Below are positions 1 to 8,084 of a stretch of DNA of 64,000 bases, one piece after another; position 1 is the first letter of the stretch; each line of letters opens with the position of its first letter. This DNA comes from Flavobacteriales bacterium (lineage in GTDB: Bacteria > Bacteroidota > Bacteroidia > Flavobacteriales_F > PHOS-HE28). The position numbers and the translations under genes are program-made. Location of the stretch: NCBI GenBank assembly GCA_020635715.1, contig JACJZG010000002.1, positions 62,001 to 126,000 on the forward strand, in the 5' to 3' direction. The notes under the pieces were generated by a model. The model made no database searches. It saw only the letters and a program-made list of their open reading frames with translations, and had not been told where the DNA came from.

Positions 1-254
1 CCGACGAACCAGAGCGTGCGCACCAGCGTGCGGCGCGGCAGAAGGCGGATCAAGAGCAAGCCGGACACGATGAGGAGGACGCTTCCGAACGCTCCGTACG
101 CGAGCACTTCCGCTGCTCCGGCCAGACCATCCGTCCTCGGCACGGTGTATCGTCCCACTTGGACGCCAGCGAGCACGCCGACGACAGCCAGGCTCAGGAC
201 GAGGCCGATCCCCGGCCAGCGCTTCGATCCAGGTGGTCCCGTCTTGGTGCTCAC
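1..254 (-). CDS. Membrane protein, C-terminus cut off by window edge
   Basis: This is the N-terminal 84 codons of a small integral membrane protein. It starts with GTG at 252-254, and that codon overlaps the TGA stop of the upstream lipoprotein gene (GTGA, 251-254), so the two genes are probably translationally coupled. Two hydrophobic helices are visible at about residues 15-34 (GLVLSLAVVGVLAG) and 49-70 (GSVLLIVSGLLLIRLL), followed by a positive cluster (RR) typical of the cytoplasmic side. No family is recognisable. The frame stays open to base 1, so the gene continues outside the window. Confidence 0.55.
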   Translation of the reverse strand, partial: MSTKTGPPGSKRWPGIGLVLSLAVVGVLAGVQVGRYTVPRTDGLAGAAEVLAYGAFGSVLLIVSGLLLIRLLPRRTLVRTLWFV

Positions 255-709
255 TGTCCGGCAGCCTTCTTCATCTGCTCCATCATGGCGGGATCCAGTC
301 CGGTCTTCTCCATCTGCATCATGGCCATCTTCATGCCCAGTTCGGCGATCCGTGGCGCGTAGGTCTGGCTGATGGTATTGAATTCCTGCCAGCACTTCCT
401 GCCCAGATCCCGTTCACCGCGGGCCTGGATGCGGTCGTTCAGCTCCTTGGCTTTCGCTGACCACTCCTCCTGGCGCGTCTTGTCCACTTCGCCGGCCTCG
501 ATCATCGACTTCAATCCATCTTCGTAATCGGCCATCAGATCGCGGAACTCCCCGACGATCGGGTCGCAGGAGACGGCCGCCTCGACCGCCGCATCTGCAG
601 GATTCGATCGTGCATCGGTGCTCGTGGTGTCCGTTGGAGCGGAGCTACAACCGAATAGGGCCACGAGCAGGAACGTCGTGGGTCGAAGTGTTCCGTGGTA
701 GTGCTTCAT
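251..709 (-). CDS. Putative lipoprotein
   Basis: The gene encodes a 152-residue predicted lipoprotein. I chose the ATG at 709 because it places a signal sequence with a lipobox (LVALFGC) right at the N-terminus; a longer frame upstream adds 14 unlikely residues. After the lipid-anchored Cys come a low-complexity Thr/Ser/Asp stretch and then a charged, helical domain (EEWSAKAKELNDRI) with one Cys (RKCWQEF). No family is recognised. The stop overlaps the start of the downstream membrane protein gene, which suggests a two-gene unit. It is divergent from the response regulator gene at 847, and a palindrome lies 36 nt upstream. Confidence 0.7.
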   Translation of the reverse strand: MKHYHGTLRPTTFLLVALFGCSSAPTDTTSTDARSNPADAAVEAAVSCDPIVGEFRDLMADYEDGLKSMIEAGEVDKTRQEEWSAKAKELNDRIQARGERDLGRKCWQEFNTISQTYAPRIAELGMKMAMMQMEKTGLDPAMMEQMKKAAGQ

Positions 710-744
710 CCTGCAAATCTCGTCGGCCCGTGGTCCTGTTCCAT

Positions 745-758
745 CACCCATTTGGGTG
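745..758. promoter_or_regulatory. Palindromic operator candidate, copy 1
   Basis: CACCCATTTGGGTG is a 14-bp inverted repeat with six-base arms. It lies in the divergent intergenic region between the lipoprotein gene (36 nt from its ATG) and the response regulator gene. A near-identical copy lies at 1499-1512. The half-site CACCCAT resembles the heptamer type bound by NarL-family regulators, so binding by the adjacent regulator is a reasonable inference. Confidence 0.5.
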
Positions 759-846
759 GATCGGATCGCCCTTCGAACTCGGACCGAATGTCTGATGAAC
801 GCGCGCTTGCAGGGTTATTCTCGGGTCGATCCCGTAATTTCCACGC

Positions 847-1479
847 ATGGAGCTCCCACGCATCATCTCGGTCGCGGTCGTGGAGGACGACCACCTGGCG
901 CGCGAGGCGATCGCTGCATTGATCGAGGGCACGGAAGGGTTCATACTGGGTGGAGCCTTTGACAATGCGGAGGATGCCCTGCGGGGTATCGTAGACTCGG
1001 AGCCCGATGTGGTTCTCATGGATATCCAGCTGGTGGGCATGGATGGGATCGAATGTGTGCGCCGACTCAAGGAGGTGCTGCCACACACTGATTTCATCAT
1101 GCTCACGGTACTTGATGATGAAGAGAGCGTATTCCGTTCACTGAGCGCGGGTGCCACCGGCTATCTGCAGAAGGATGCCTCCATGGAGGAAGTGCTGCAT
1201 GCGATCAAGGAGGTCCATGAGGGTGGCAGTGTCATCTCACCCGGGATCGCCAGGCTCGTGGTCGGTTCATTCCGACCGAGGAGCGAACCGGGGCTGACCG
1301 ACCGCGAGAACGAGGTGCTGGCGCGCTTGTGCGATGGCGAGAATTACCGCAGCATCGCCGAAAGGCTCTTCATCAGCGCCAACACCGTGAAAGCGCACAT
1401 CAAGAGCATCTATGCGAAGTTGCACGTGAACACGCGTGCGGAGGCCGTCAAGCTCGCGATGCGCGATCGGCTCGTTTGA
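847..1479 (+). CDS. NarL/FixJ-family response regulator
   Basis: This is a 210-residue two-component response regulator. The receiver domain (residues about 7-125) shows the acidic pair EDD at 13-15, the phospho-acceptor D59 (VVLMDIQL) and the conserved Lys of YLQKD near 110. The LuxR-type helix-turn-helix occupies about 148-205 (LTDRENEVLARL, then ANTVKAHIKSIYAKL). Length and order are normal for the family. No histidine kinase gene is adjacent in the window, so the cognate kinase is probably encoded elsewhere. Inverted repeats on both sides of the gene suggest autoregulation and control of its neighbours. Confidence 0.93.
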   Translation: MELPRIISVAVVEDDHLAREAIAALIEGTEGFILGGAFDNAEDALRGIVDSEPDVVLMDIQLVGMDGIECVRRLKEVLPHTDFIMLTVLDDEESVFRSLSAGATGYLQKDASMEEVLHAIKEVHEGGSVISPGIARLVVGSFRPRSEPGLTDRENEVLARLCDGENYRSIAERLFISANTVKAHIKSIYAKLHVNTRAEAVKLAMRDRLV

Positions 1480-1498
1480 CCGCGGCCGCGGATGAAAT

Positions 1499-1512
1499 CA
1501 CCCATATGGGTA
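1499..1512. promoter_or_regulatory. Palindromic operator candidate, copy 2
   Basis: CACCCATATGGGTA contains the perfect palindrome ACCCATATGGGT (1500-1511). It lies between the response regulator gene and the T9SS gene at 1565, 53 nt before that ATG. It matches copy 1 at 12 of 14 positions. Confidence 0.5.
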
Positions 1513-1564
1513 ATGGACGGTCGGGTTCCATGGAACGTGCTTTGTCCTTCCAAAGAACACGAGC

Positions 1565-2404
1565 ATGGAACGAACGCTACTCGGTGCCCTCTTCCTGATC
1601 ACACAAGTCGCACAGGCACAGAACGAGATACCTAACGCAGGCTTCGAGTCATGGTCCGCCATGAACCCGGTTTCCTGGACGACATCCAACATTCCGGGCT
1701 CATCGAACCCGGTGACCCAGTCGAGCGATGCGGTCGAAGGTGCAAGTTCCGTTCGAGGTGAGGTGGTGATCGCGCCCGATGGGGTTTCGCCCTTTCCTCC
1801 GGTCCTGCTGCTGGGTGTGATCCCTCCAGCCGTTCCCGTGACACAGGCCTATACGGCATTGACCGGGATGTACAAGCTGGCACCGGTCGGTGGAGACGAG
1901 ATGCTGGTGGAAGCGAGCCTCTTCGATGCATCGAGCCAGTTGGTGGCGATCGCCTCCGCCCACTTGCCTGCGTCGACAGCTTGGTCCTCCTTCTCAATTC
2001 CATTCGACTATGACATGGGACCGAGCATGCAAGCCCCCGCCTCCATACAGATGGTGATGACCGTGGAGGATGGTGCTGGTTCCGCAGGAACGGGTACGGT
2101 GTTCCATGTGGATGACCTTGCCCTATCCGGCGGTGCCATCGGGATCAGTGAAGGAGCGATCGAGGAAGGCCCTGTCTCCTTGTACCCGAACCCTTCCAAT
2201 GGGCGTGATGTGCAGGTGTCCTGGAACGATGGTGCGATGCGCTCCTTCGTGGTGACCGACATCAGCGGACGTGTGCTGCATCGGACATCCTCTGCGATGA
2301 ACAAGGTGTTATTGCCCGCATCATCATGGGCTCCGGGTATGCATTTCCTGTCCAGCCAAGAGGGGGATGACCAGCGGGTGCTCCGTCTCCTCATCACGCA
2401 TTGA
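1565..2404 (+). CDS. T9SS-sorted secreted protein
   Basis: This is a 279-residue secreted protein. It has an N-terminal signal peptide ending in AQAQ, then an N-terminal region beginning IPNAGFESW that resembles the opening of beta-sandwich carbohydrate-binding-like domains. The C-terminal domain of about 80 residues (SLYPNPSNG, then SGRVLHRT) is of the T9SS type A sorting class. The protein is therefore expected to cross the outer membrane by the type IX system and lose its C-terminal signal. The ligand is unknown. A palindrome matching the one before the response regulator sits in its upstream region. It is followed by a second T9SS gene after 24 nt. Confidence 0.8.
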   Translation: MERTLLGALFLITQVAQAQNEIPNAGFESWSAMNPVSWTTSNIPGSSNPVTQSSDAVEGASSVRGEVVIAPDGVSPFPPVLLLGVIPPAVPVTQAYTALTGMYKLAPVGGDEMLVEASLFDASSQLVAIASAHLPASTAWSSFSIPFDYDMGPSMQAPASIQMVMTVEDGAGSAGTGTVFHVDDLALSGGAIGISEGAIEEGPVSLYPNPSNGRDVQVSWNDGAMRSFVVTDISGRVLHRTSSAMNKVLLPASSWAPGMHFLSSQEGDDQRVLRLLITH

Positions 2405-2428
2405 TCGTACACCGCCAAACCACAACTC

Positions 2429-3448
2429 ATGAAAGCACTCTCCCCATTGGTCTTCCTGACCCTGCTATGTCCCGCGCTCACCGCCCAGCCTGTCATCGAC
2501 CTGCAGAACCTGCCACAGACCGGCGATGTGGTGACCATTGGCCGGTGTTCTGACCTCATCGACGACGCTGCGTTGGATGCGAGCGCCGGTGCCATGCAGA
2601 CCTGGGACTTCAGCGGTCTTTCGGAATTCAGCGAGGAGCAGTTCGTCTTCGTGGATCCGGCAACCACCCCATGGACCGCGGACAACCCGAACTCGAACCT
2701 GTGCGGGATCAGCTGGGATGATGCGTACACCTACTATATCCTGAGCGCTTCCTCCCTGGAACAGGAAGGCAACGCGATCGTCATTCCAGGAACCCCGCCC
2801 GAGGACACGGCCAAGTTCCTGTTCAATGGTGATACCGAGCGGATCATCGAGCTTCCGTACACCTTCGGCGATGCCTTCACGGATGATTTCAGCGGCACGT
2901 ATAGCGCAATGGGATTCGTGGGCACCTTCGACGGCCAGATCGACCTGGAGGTGGATGGCTACGGAACATTGATCCTTCCCAACGCCACCTATCCCAATAC
3001 CGTTCGCTACCACTTCGATCGCACACAGAACAATACCATCTTCGGCAATACGAACCAGACCTCGAAAGAGCAGTGGGCCTGGGTCTCCGCCGATCACCGT
3101 TTCTGGCTGTTGCTGATGGAGATCAATGATGATGGCTTCGGCACCAGCCAGCAGGTGTGGTATGACAAGAACCCGGCTTTGGCAGGACCGACCGCTGTTG
3201 CGGATGCAGCATCGACCGAACCATCCGTCTTCCCGGTTCCCGTTGAGGCGGGCTCCGATGCTTACGTTCGGGGCCTGGCCGATGGCCAGCGGATCGACCT
3301 ATTGGACGCTACAGGACGGATCATTCGAAAGATCCCATACGGCTCCATCGTCATCCCCACGGAAGGACTGGCACCTGCCATTTACCTCCTCCGTTCCTCG
3401 GATCGGAACGGGAGAACGGTCGGTACTTCACGCCTCATCGTTCGTTGA
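2429..3448 (+). CDS. T9SS-sorted secreted protein of unknown function
   Basis: This 339-residue protein has a clear signal peptide (LVFLTLLCPALTAQ). The body is rich in aromatic and acidic residues and predicted beta strands, and it is a type seen often in Bacteroidota with no assigned activity. The C-terminus from about residue 265 (SVFPVPVEAGSDAYV, then LLDATGRII and IYLLRSS) has the T9SS sorting layout, although the usual YPNP motif reads FPVP. It probably shares a transcript with the preceding T9SS gene (24-nt gap). The OmpA-like gene follows 29 nt downstream. Confidence 0.75.
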   Translation: MKALSPLVFLTLLCPALTAQPVIDLQNLPQTGDVVTIGRCSDLIDDAALDASAGAMQTWDFSGLSEFSEEQFVFVDPATTPWTADNPNSNLCGISWDDAYTYYILSASSLEQEGNAIVIPGTPPEDTAKFLFNGDTERIIELPYTFGDAFTDDFSGTYSAMGFVGTFDGQIDLEVDGYGTLILPNATYPNTVRYHFDRTQNNTIFGNTNQTSKEQWAWVSADHRFWLLLMEINDDGFGTSQQVWYDKNPALAGPTAVADAASTEPSVFPVPVEAGSDAYVRGLADGQRIDLLDATGRIIRKIPYGSIVIPTEGLAPAIYLLRSSDRNGRTVGTSRLIVR

Positions 3449-3477
3449 TCCCAACTCCCGGCAACCGACCACCGACC

Positions 3478-4446
3478 ATGCGCCTGCTTCTTCTTCTCGT
3501 CACGCTGTTCATCAGCTCGGTCCATGCCAAAGCGCAAGACGCCGCAGGCTGCAAGGACCACCCACTTCTCACCAGATACCCTGGCGCGGTCCTTCAGTGG
3601 TGTGAGGAGCAGAATCATGTGGAGTATGCCATAGCACGCGGCCCGGTCACCGGTTACAAGCAGATCGATCAGTGGACCGAAGTACGCGGAAAGCGCACAA
3701 GGCTGTACTATTCCATCAAGGGCACCACCTCCATCCGCGATCTCTACCTCAACTATCAGGCGGCGTTGGAACGCGCAGGTGCGACCATACTCGCCGAAGG
3801 ACAGCAGGACAAGGCGACGAGCAAGGAGGTGGGCGGGCGCACCTTCCTGGGTGTGCACTACGGTCGCAACGAGGCGCCTCCCAGCGCAGGCATCCGGCTA
3901 TTGCAAGGCTCAGCCACCAGCGGAGGCAGCTTCTACCTGGCAGGTACGCTCAACGACAAGGGTACCACCGTTCACCTCATCATCGCTGGCTCACAATACA
4001 CCAGTGAGGAAAAGGTGCTCTTCGTGGACATCATCGAAGAAGTGGGTGTGGATACGGACAAGGTGAAGGTGAACGCCGCATGGATGAAGTTGCAGATCGA
4101 ACAATACGGCAAGGTGGCCATCAACGACATCCTCTTCGATACCGACAAGGCCACGATCCAAGCCGCTTCCATGCCTGTGGTGGGCGAGGTGGCGAAGTTG
4201 ATGGGCCTGATGCCGGAACTGCGTGTCTACGTGGTCGGCCACACGGATATGACGGGTAGCTTGGAGCACAATCTCGATCTCTCGAAGCGTCGCGCAGCGG
4301 AGGTCGTGCGGGTGCTCACAACGGATCATGCCATCGCTGCGACGCGCATGGAGGCACACGGCGTTGGACCGCTGGCGCCGGTGAGTACGAACAAGAGCGA
4401 TGTGGGAAGACAGCTCAACCGTCGCGTCGAGCTGGTGGCGCGCTGA
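3478..4446 (+). CDS. OmpA-family peptidoglycan-associated protein
   Basis: The gene encodes a 322-residue envelope protein. I chose ATG 3478 because it begins directly with the signal peptide MRLLLLLVTLFISSVHAKAQ; the frame is open slightly further upstream. The N-terminal half has no family I recognise. Residues about 205-320 form an OmpA C-terminal domain: ILFDTDKATIQ, then the peptidoglycan-binding core VVGHTDMTGSLEHNLDLSKRR and the final NRRVELV. Such domains bind the diaminopimelate of peptidoglycan and tether the outer membrane or a periplasmic protein to the wall. It lies in the same direction as the two preceding T9SS genes. Confidence 0.85.
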   Translation: MRLLLLLVTLFISSVHAKAQDAAGCKDHPLLTRYPGAVLQWCEEQNHVEYAIARGPVTGYKQIDQWTEVRGKRTRLYYSIKGTTSIRDLYLNYQAALERAGATILAEGQQDKATSKEVGGRTFLGVHYGRNEAPPSAGIRLLQGSATSGGSFYLAGTLNDKGTTVHLIIAGSQYTSEEKVLFVDIIEEVGVDTDKVKVNAAWMKLQIEQYGKVAINDILFDTDKATIQAASMPVVGEVAKLMGLMPELRVYVVGHTDMTGSLEHNLDLSKRRAAEVVRVLTTDHAIAATRMEAHGVGPLAPVSTNKSDVGRQLNRRVELVAR

Positions 4447-4470
4447 CCAATAGCGTTGGATCCGCAGCGC

Positions 4471-5391
4471 TCACGGACAAGCGGGCGCATACTCCGGACC
4501 GTCGCTCGCCAGCGTCGTCCGGAACCAACGCGTGCCGTCCAGATAGGTCTTACCATCCTGGAAGGTGAGGACGTATTCCCGGACCGGTCCGCTGGTGGGG
4601 GAGAGTCGCAGTACGGTGTTGCCATTGGCGATCCGCACGGCGCTCCAACGGCCATCACCCGTGCTGCTGCCCTGTCCGTAGGCGCTCACATCGCTGCCAC
4701 TCATTGTATGGTCGCTGCTCGATGAGGCCTTGTAATGGCCCTCGGGGCACAGGTCGATGCGGCGGTCGATGCTATAGCCACCTCCGATCCCGCCCTCGGT
4801 GCGTGATGGACTGGAGTAGCTCTCCATGTAGGTGAGGCGCGCGCCTGAGAGCCGGTCATGCCAGGTCTGGTCCGTGCTGCCGCCAGCGGATGCGGGAAGC
4901 GTGGAAGGCTTCGTGTATGCGATGCTCGCGAGCGCTTCCATCAATGCCGATCGCAGCTCATCGCTGAACGACTCCTCCGGCGCCAGGGCCATCAGGTTGG
5001 CGGTGTTGCCACCGTAGGGGTTGAGGCGTGCCACCGCGATGACCTTCATCGCCGTGCCTTGTACCGAGCCGGTCTGCACCACCTCCACCGTATTGTTGCT
5101 GTGGATTCGCGGTTGGCCCACAAGCTCGAAGTGGGAGTCTCCGTCGTCCGTCGGTTCGGAGTAGGTCCGTACCAACGCGTCCAGGTCGGCGTGTGGTTTC
5201 GGCGCGAGCAGAATGGCGCCTGGAATACTCATGTGGCCCAGGATGAAGCCTTCCGCACTTCCCGAGCCCACCCACCCGGACGGAATGGTGAAGGAGAAGC
5301 CCATGCCCTGGTCGGGTTGTTGTCCGGTAAGCTCCTGTGCCAGGAGCGGTGCGGTTGTGAATAACAGGAGCGCGATGGTCCAGCAACGCAT
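4471..5391 (-). CDS. Secreted hypothetical protein
   Basis: The protein has 306 residues. The start at 5391 gives a good signal peptide (RCWTIALLLFTTAPLLAQ); an upstream extension of 35 residues has no signal character. The mature part opens with GFSFTIPSGWVGSG, a pattern found in secreted lipoprotein-like proteins with a serine-protease-inhibitor or PsbP-like beta fold, but I cannot assign a family. A Ser/Gly-rich segment lies at about 215-260. The gene converges with the OmpA-like gene (24-nt gap) and diverges from the desaturase gene. Confidence 0.65.
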   Translation of the reverse strand: MRCWTIALLLFTTAPLLAQELTGQQPDQGMGFSFTIPSGWVGSGSAEGFILGHMSIPGAILLAPKPHADLDALVRTYSEPTDDGDSHFELVGQPRIHSNNTVEVVQTGSVQGTAMKVIAVARLNPYGGNTANLMALAPEESFSDELRSALMEALASIAYTKPSTLPASAGGSTDQTWHDRLSGARLTYMESYSSPSRTEGGIGGGYSIDRRIDLCPEGHYKASSSSDHTMSGSDVSAYGQGSSTGDGRWSAVRIANGNTVLRLSPTSGPVREYVLTFQDGKTYLDGTRWFRTTLASDGPEYAPACP

Positions 5392-5544
5392 GGTGGTCCG
5401 TGGCCCTGGTGCGCCACAGCTGGCAAGGTAACCGCTGGCGCCGTGACCGTGCGATCGCTGCCCACCGGAGGCTGTGGATGATCCGCCTGCGGGCACCTGC
5501 TTCCGGAAAGTTAATTTTGCAGCCGTTCAAAGGTTCCAGCAACG

Positions 5545-6618
5545 ATGTCCCAGACGACCTTCGCCAAGACCCCGCCCGTCTTCTTCCAGCGCGTGCGTGA
5601 GGTCACCGAAGCCTATTTCAAGGAGAACAACCTGAGGAAGACCGGAGACGGCCGACTCTACTGGAAGACGGCCATCCTCCTCACCGCCCTGGTGGGCCTG
5701 TACGTGGTGCTGGTGTTCTTCACTCCGGCCAACGTGTGGTTGGCCCTCGGACTTTGCGCCCTGATGGGGCTGGTGGTGGCCAGCATCGGCTTCAATGTGA
5801 TGCATGATGGCGCGCATGGCAGCTACAGCAGCCGCAAGTGGGTGAACGAGCTGATGGGCCACAGCCTGAACCTGCTCGGTGGCAGTGTGCACTTCTGGAA
5901 GATGAAGCACAACGAGAACCACCACACCTTCACGAACATCGAGGGGATGGACGATGACATCGACATCAAGCCCTGGGTGCGGGTGCATGAGGGACAGAAG
6001 CGCTACTGGTTCCACCGCTTCCAGCACATCTACGGCCTCCTGCTCTACGGGCTCACCTACCTTTTCTGGGTCTTCTACAACGACATGAAGAAGTACTTCA
6101 CCGGCAAGATCGCGGACAACACACGCATGAAGCCGATGAAGCTGAAGGACCATCTGATCTTCTGGGCGACCAAGCTCAGCTATGTGGCCATCTTCATCGT
6201 GCTGCCGATGTTCTTCGCAGGGGTGGTGCCCACCCTGGTCGGCTACGGGGTGATGGTGTTCGTCACCGGGCTGTTCATCGCGGTGGTCTTCCAGTTGGCG
6301 CACGTCGTGGAACATACCGACTTCGTGCATCCACCCACCGATGGCCACCACATCGAGAACGAATGGGCCATCCACCAGGTGAACACCACGGTGAACTTCG
6401 CCACGCACAACAAGGTCTGGAACTGGCTCTTCGGCGGCCTCAACTTCCAGGTGGAGCACCACCTGTTCCCGCGCATCAGCCACGTGCACTACCCCGAGAT
6501 CAACAAGCGCCTGAAGCAGGTGTGTGCCGAGTTCGGGGTGCAGTACCACGAGTTCCCCAACCTCCGCAGCGCACTGCGCTCGCACCTGGTGTATCTGCGC
6601 CAGGTGGGCATGGCCTGA
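5545..6618 (+). CDS. Membrane fatty acid desaturase (acyl-CoA or lipid desaturase)
   Basis: This is a 357-residue di-iron integral membrane desaturase that would introduce a double bond into membrane acyl chains. All three histidine boxes are present: HDGAH at residues 87-91, HNENHH at 122-127, and QVEHH ending at H305-H306. An additional HVVEH lies at 253-257. Hydrophobic segments lie at about 48-85 and 205-250. There is no cytochrome b5 domain, so an external electron donor such as ferredoxin or cytochrome b5 is needed. The third box with Gln (QVEHH) is characteristic of the front-end/linoleoyl-CoA-desaturase-like branch. The gene stands alone and converges on the next gene. Confidence 0.92.
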   Translation: MSQTTFAKTPPVFFQRVREVTEAYFKENNLRKTGDGRLYWKTAILLTALVGLYVVLVFFTPANVWLALGLCALMGLVVASIGFNVMHDGAHGSYSSRKWVNELMGHSLNLLGGSVHFWKMKHNENHHTFTNIEGMDDDIDIKPWVRVHEGQKRYWFHRFQHIYGLLLYGLTYLFWVFYNDMKKYFTGKIADNTRMKPMKLKDHLIFWATKLSYVAIFIVLPMFFAGVVPTLVGYGVMVFVTGLFIAVVFQLAHVVEHTDFVHPPTDGHHIENEWAIHQVNTTVNFATHNKVWNWLFGGLNFQVEHHLFPRISHVHYPEINKRLKQVCAEFGVQYHEFPNLRSALRSHLVYLRQVGMA

Positions 6619-6626
6619 TCAGGCTG

Positions 6627-8075
6627 TCATTCCTTGATGAACGTGGACAGGCCGGTCCATGACCCGTTCTCCAGGCGAAGTGCGTGCACACCGGGCTTCA
6701 ACGCCGCGATATCGAGCGTGGCGCCACCGTTCCGGCCAAGCACGACCATCTGTTCCATGATGCGGCGGCCTTGGGCATCCATGATGGCCATGCGCACCAG
6801 TGCTCCCGGATCGGCGTCCAGCGTGAAGGACAGTTGATCGGTGGTCGGGTTCGGCCAGAGCCTTGGTCGGCGGTGCAGCCCACTTGGTGCAAGCAGCCCT
6901 GTGGTGCGTTCCACCTCCCACCTGTAAAGCACCATTCCGCCGAAACGGGAGTAATAGGGTTGTGGCGGGAATACGATGAAGCTGTTGTTGAGCAGGCAGA
7001 CCGCCGCACGATCGCCGAACACGTCCACTCCCCAGGCCGCCGCCGTGTCGTTGGGCAGGATGTGGCCACCCACGAGGGTCGGATCATCTGGCACGCTCAC
7101 GTCGTAGATGAGCATTTCACTGTCACCACCGCTCAGGAAGAGCAGGCTGTCGTTGAGCGCCAGTACCGTTTCGTTCGTGTGCCCGTCGCTGCCGAACCAG
7201 GAAGCGCCCAGGCAGTTCCACGGGTTCGTCCAGTTCACCTGTGTCATGGCCGCTGGGTCGCTGATGTCCACCACCTCGAAGCCGCAGTAGTCCGTCGCGA
7301 TGATCGCACGGTCACCCTTGATCACCACGTTGTTGTATGCGCAAGGCGTCAAGGCCGGCTGCTGCGGGTTGAGGTAGCGCCCGACTTCGCTCATGTTCGC
7401 CGGATCGCTGATGTCGATGGCGCGAAGAGCTCCCGCATCATAACAGAGCAGGAGCAAGTCGTCCTGCGCCGCCATACCGCGGGCATTCGGCGGGTAGGCC
7501 ACGAGTCCGGGCCACTCCGTATCGGGAAGGAAGGAGCCGAGGTAGTTGATGTTCGCAGGGTCCGCGATGTCGAACGCCACCACGCCGTCCTCCATGGCAC
7601 CCAGGAATGCCCGATCATCCTGCAGGATGACGATGGCCGCACCCGTGGTGAAAGCGCTGCCGCCATCCCAACGGTCCAGCAGCACGGGTGCGGTCGGATC
7701 GCTGATGTCCACCGTGGCGAAGGCCGTGCCTTGCTGATCATCGTTGAAGCCGCCGAGCGCCAGGTAGAGCACAGCACCGCGCTGTTCCAGATTCATCGCG
7801 TTGGTGCCCCCGAGTTCCGCCCTTGTGAGCGTATCCACCGCAATGGGCTGCGCCGGATCACTGATGTCCAGGGTCACCAGACCGAGGTTCCAGCACGCCA
7901 TGTACAGGTAGTCCCTGCCCATTCGGTCAATGCGGCACGAATAGGAACTGTTCGAGATGGTGCCGATGGAGTAGGTGTGCTGGTAACGGCCGAGTTCCGT
8001 GAGCAGGACCGTATCCACCTGTGCGCACAACGGGATGCTTGACCACAGGATCGTGAGCGTAAGCGTGCGAAGCAT
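6627..8075 (-). CDS. LVIVD-repeat beta-propeller protein, T9SS-sorted
   Basis: This 482-residue secreted protein has a signal peptide (TLTILWSSIPLCAQ). The body is built from about eight repeats containing LVTLDISDPAQP, FATVDISDPTAP, VVAFDIADPANI, LRAIDISDPANM and VEVVDISDPAAM, the LVIVD type thought to fold as a beta-propeller. The last 80 residues (RLWPNPTTDQL, then MDAQGRRIMEQ and GVHALRLENG) are a T9SS sorting domain. Its start lies 9 nt after the stop of the DUF4139 gene on the same strand, so the two are probably cotranscribed. The role is probably cell-surface binding or adhesion; no catalytic residues are evident. Confidence 0.88.
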   Translation of the reverse strand: MLRTLTLTILWSSIPLCAQVDTVLLTELGRYQHTYSIGTISNSSYSCRIDRMGRDYLYMACWNLGLVTLDISDPAQPIAVDTLTRAELGGTNAMNLEQRGAVLYLALGGFNDDQQGTAFATVDISDPTAPVLLDRWDGGSAFTTGAAIVILQDDRAFLGAMEDGVVAFDIADPANINYLGSFLPDTEWPGLVAYPPNARGMAAQDDLLLLCYDAGALRAIDISDPANMSEVGRYLNPQQPALTPCAYNNVVIKGDRAIIATDYCGFEVVDISDPAAMTQVNWTNPWNCLGASWFGSDGHTNETVLALNDSLLFLSGGDSEMLIYDVSVPDDPTLVGGHILPNDTAAAWGVDVFGDRAAVCLLNNSFIVFPPQPYYSRFGGMVLYRWEVERTTGLLAPSGLHRRPRLWPNPTTDQLSFTLDADPGALVRMAIMDAQGRRIMEQMVVLGRNGGATLDIAALKPGVHALRLENGSWTGLSTFIKE

Positions 8076-8084
8076 GGGTGGAAG

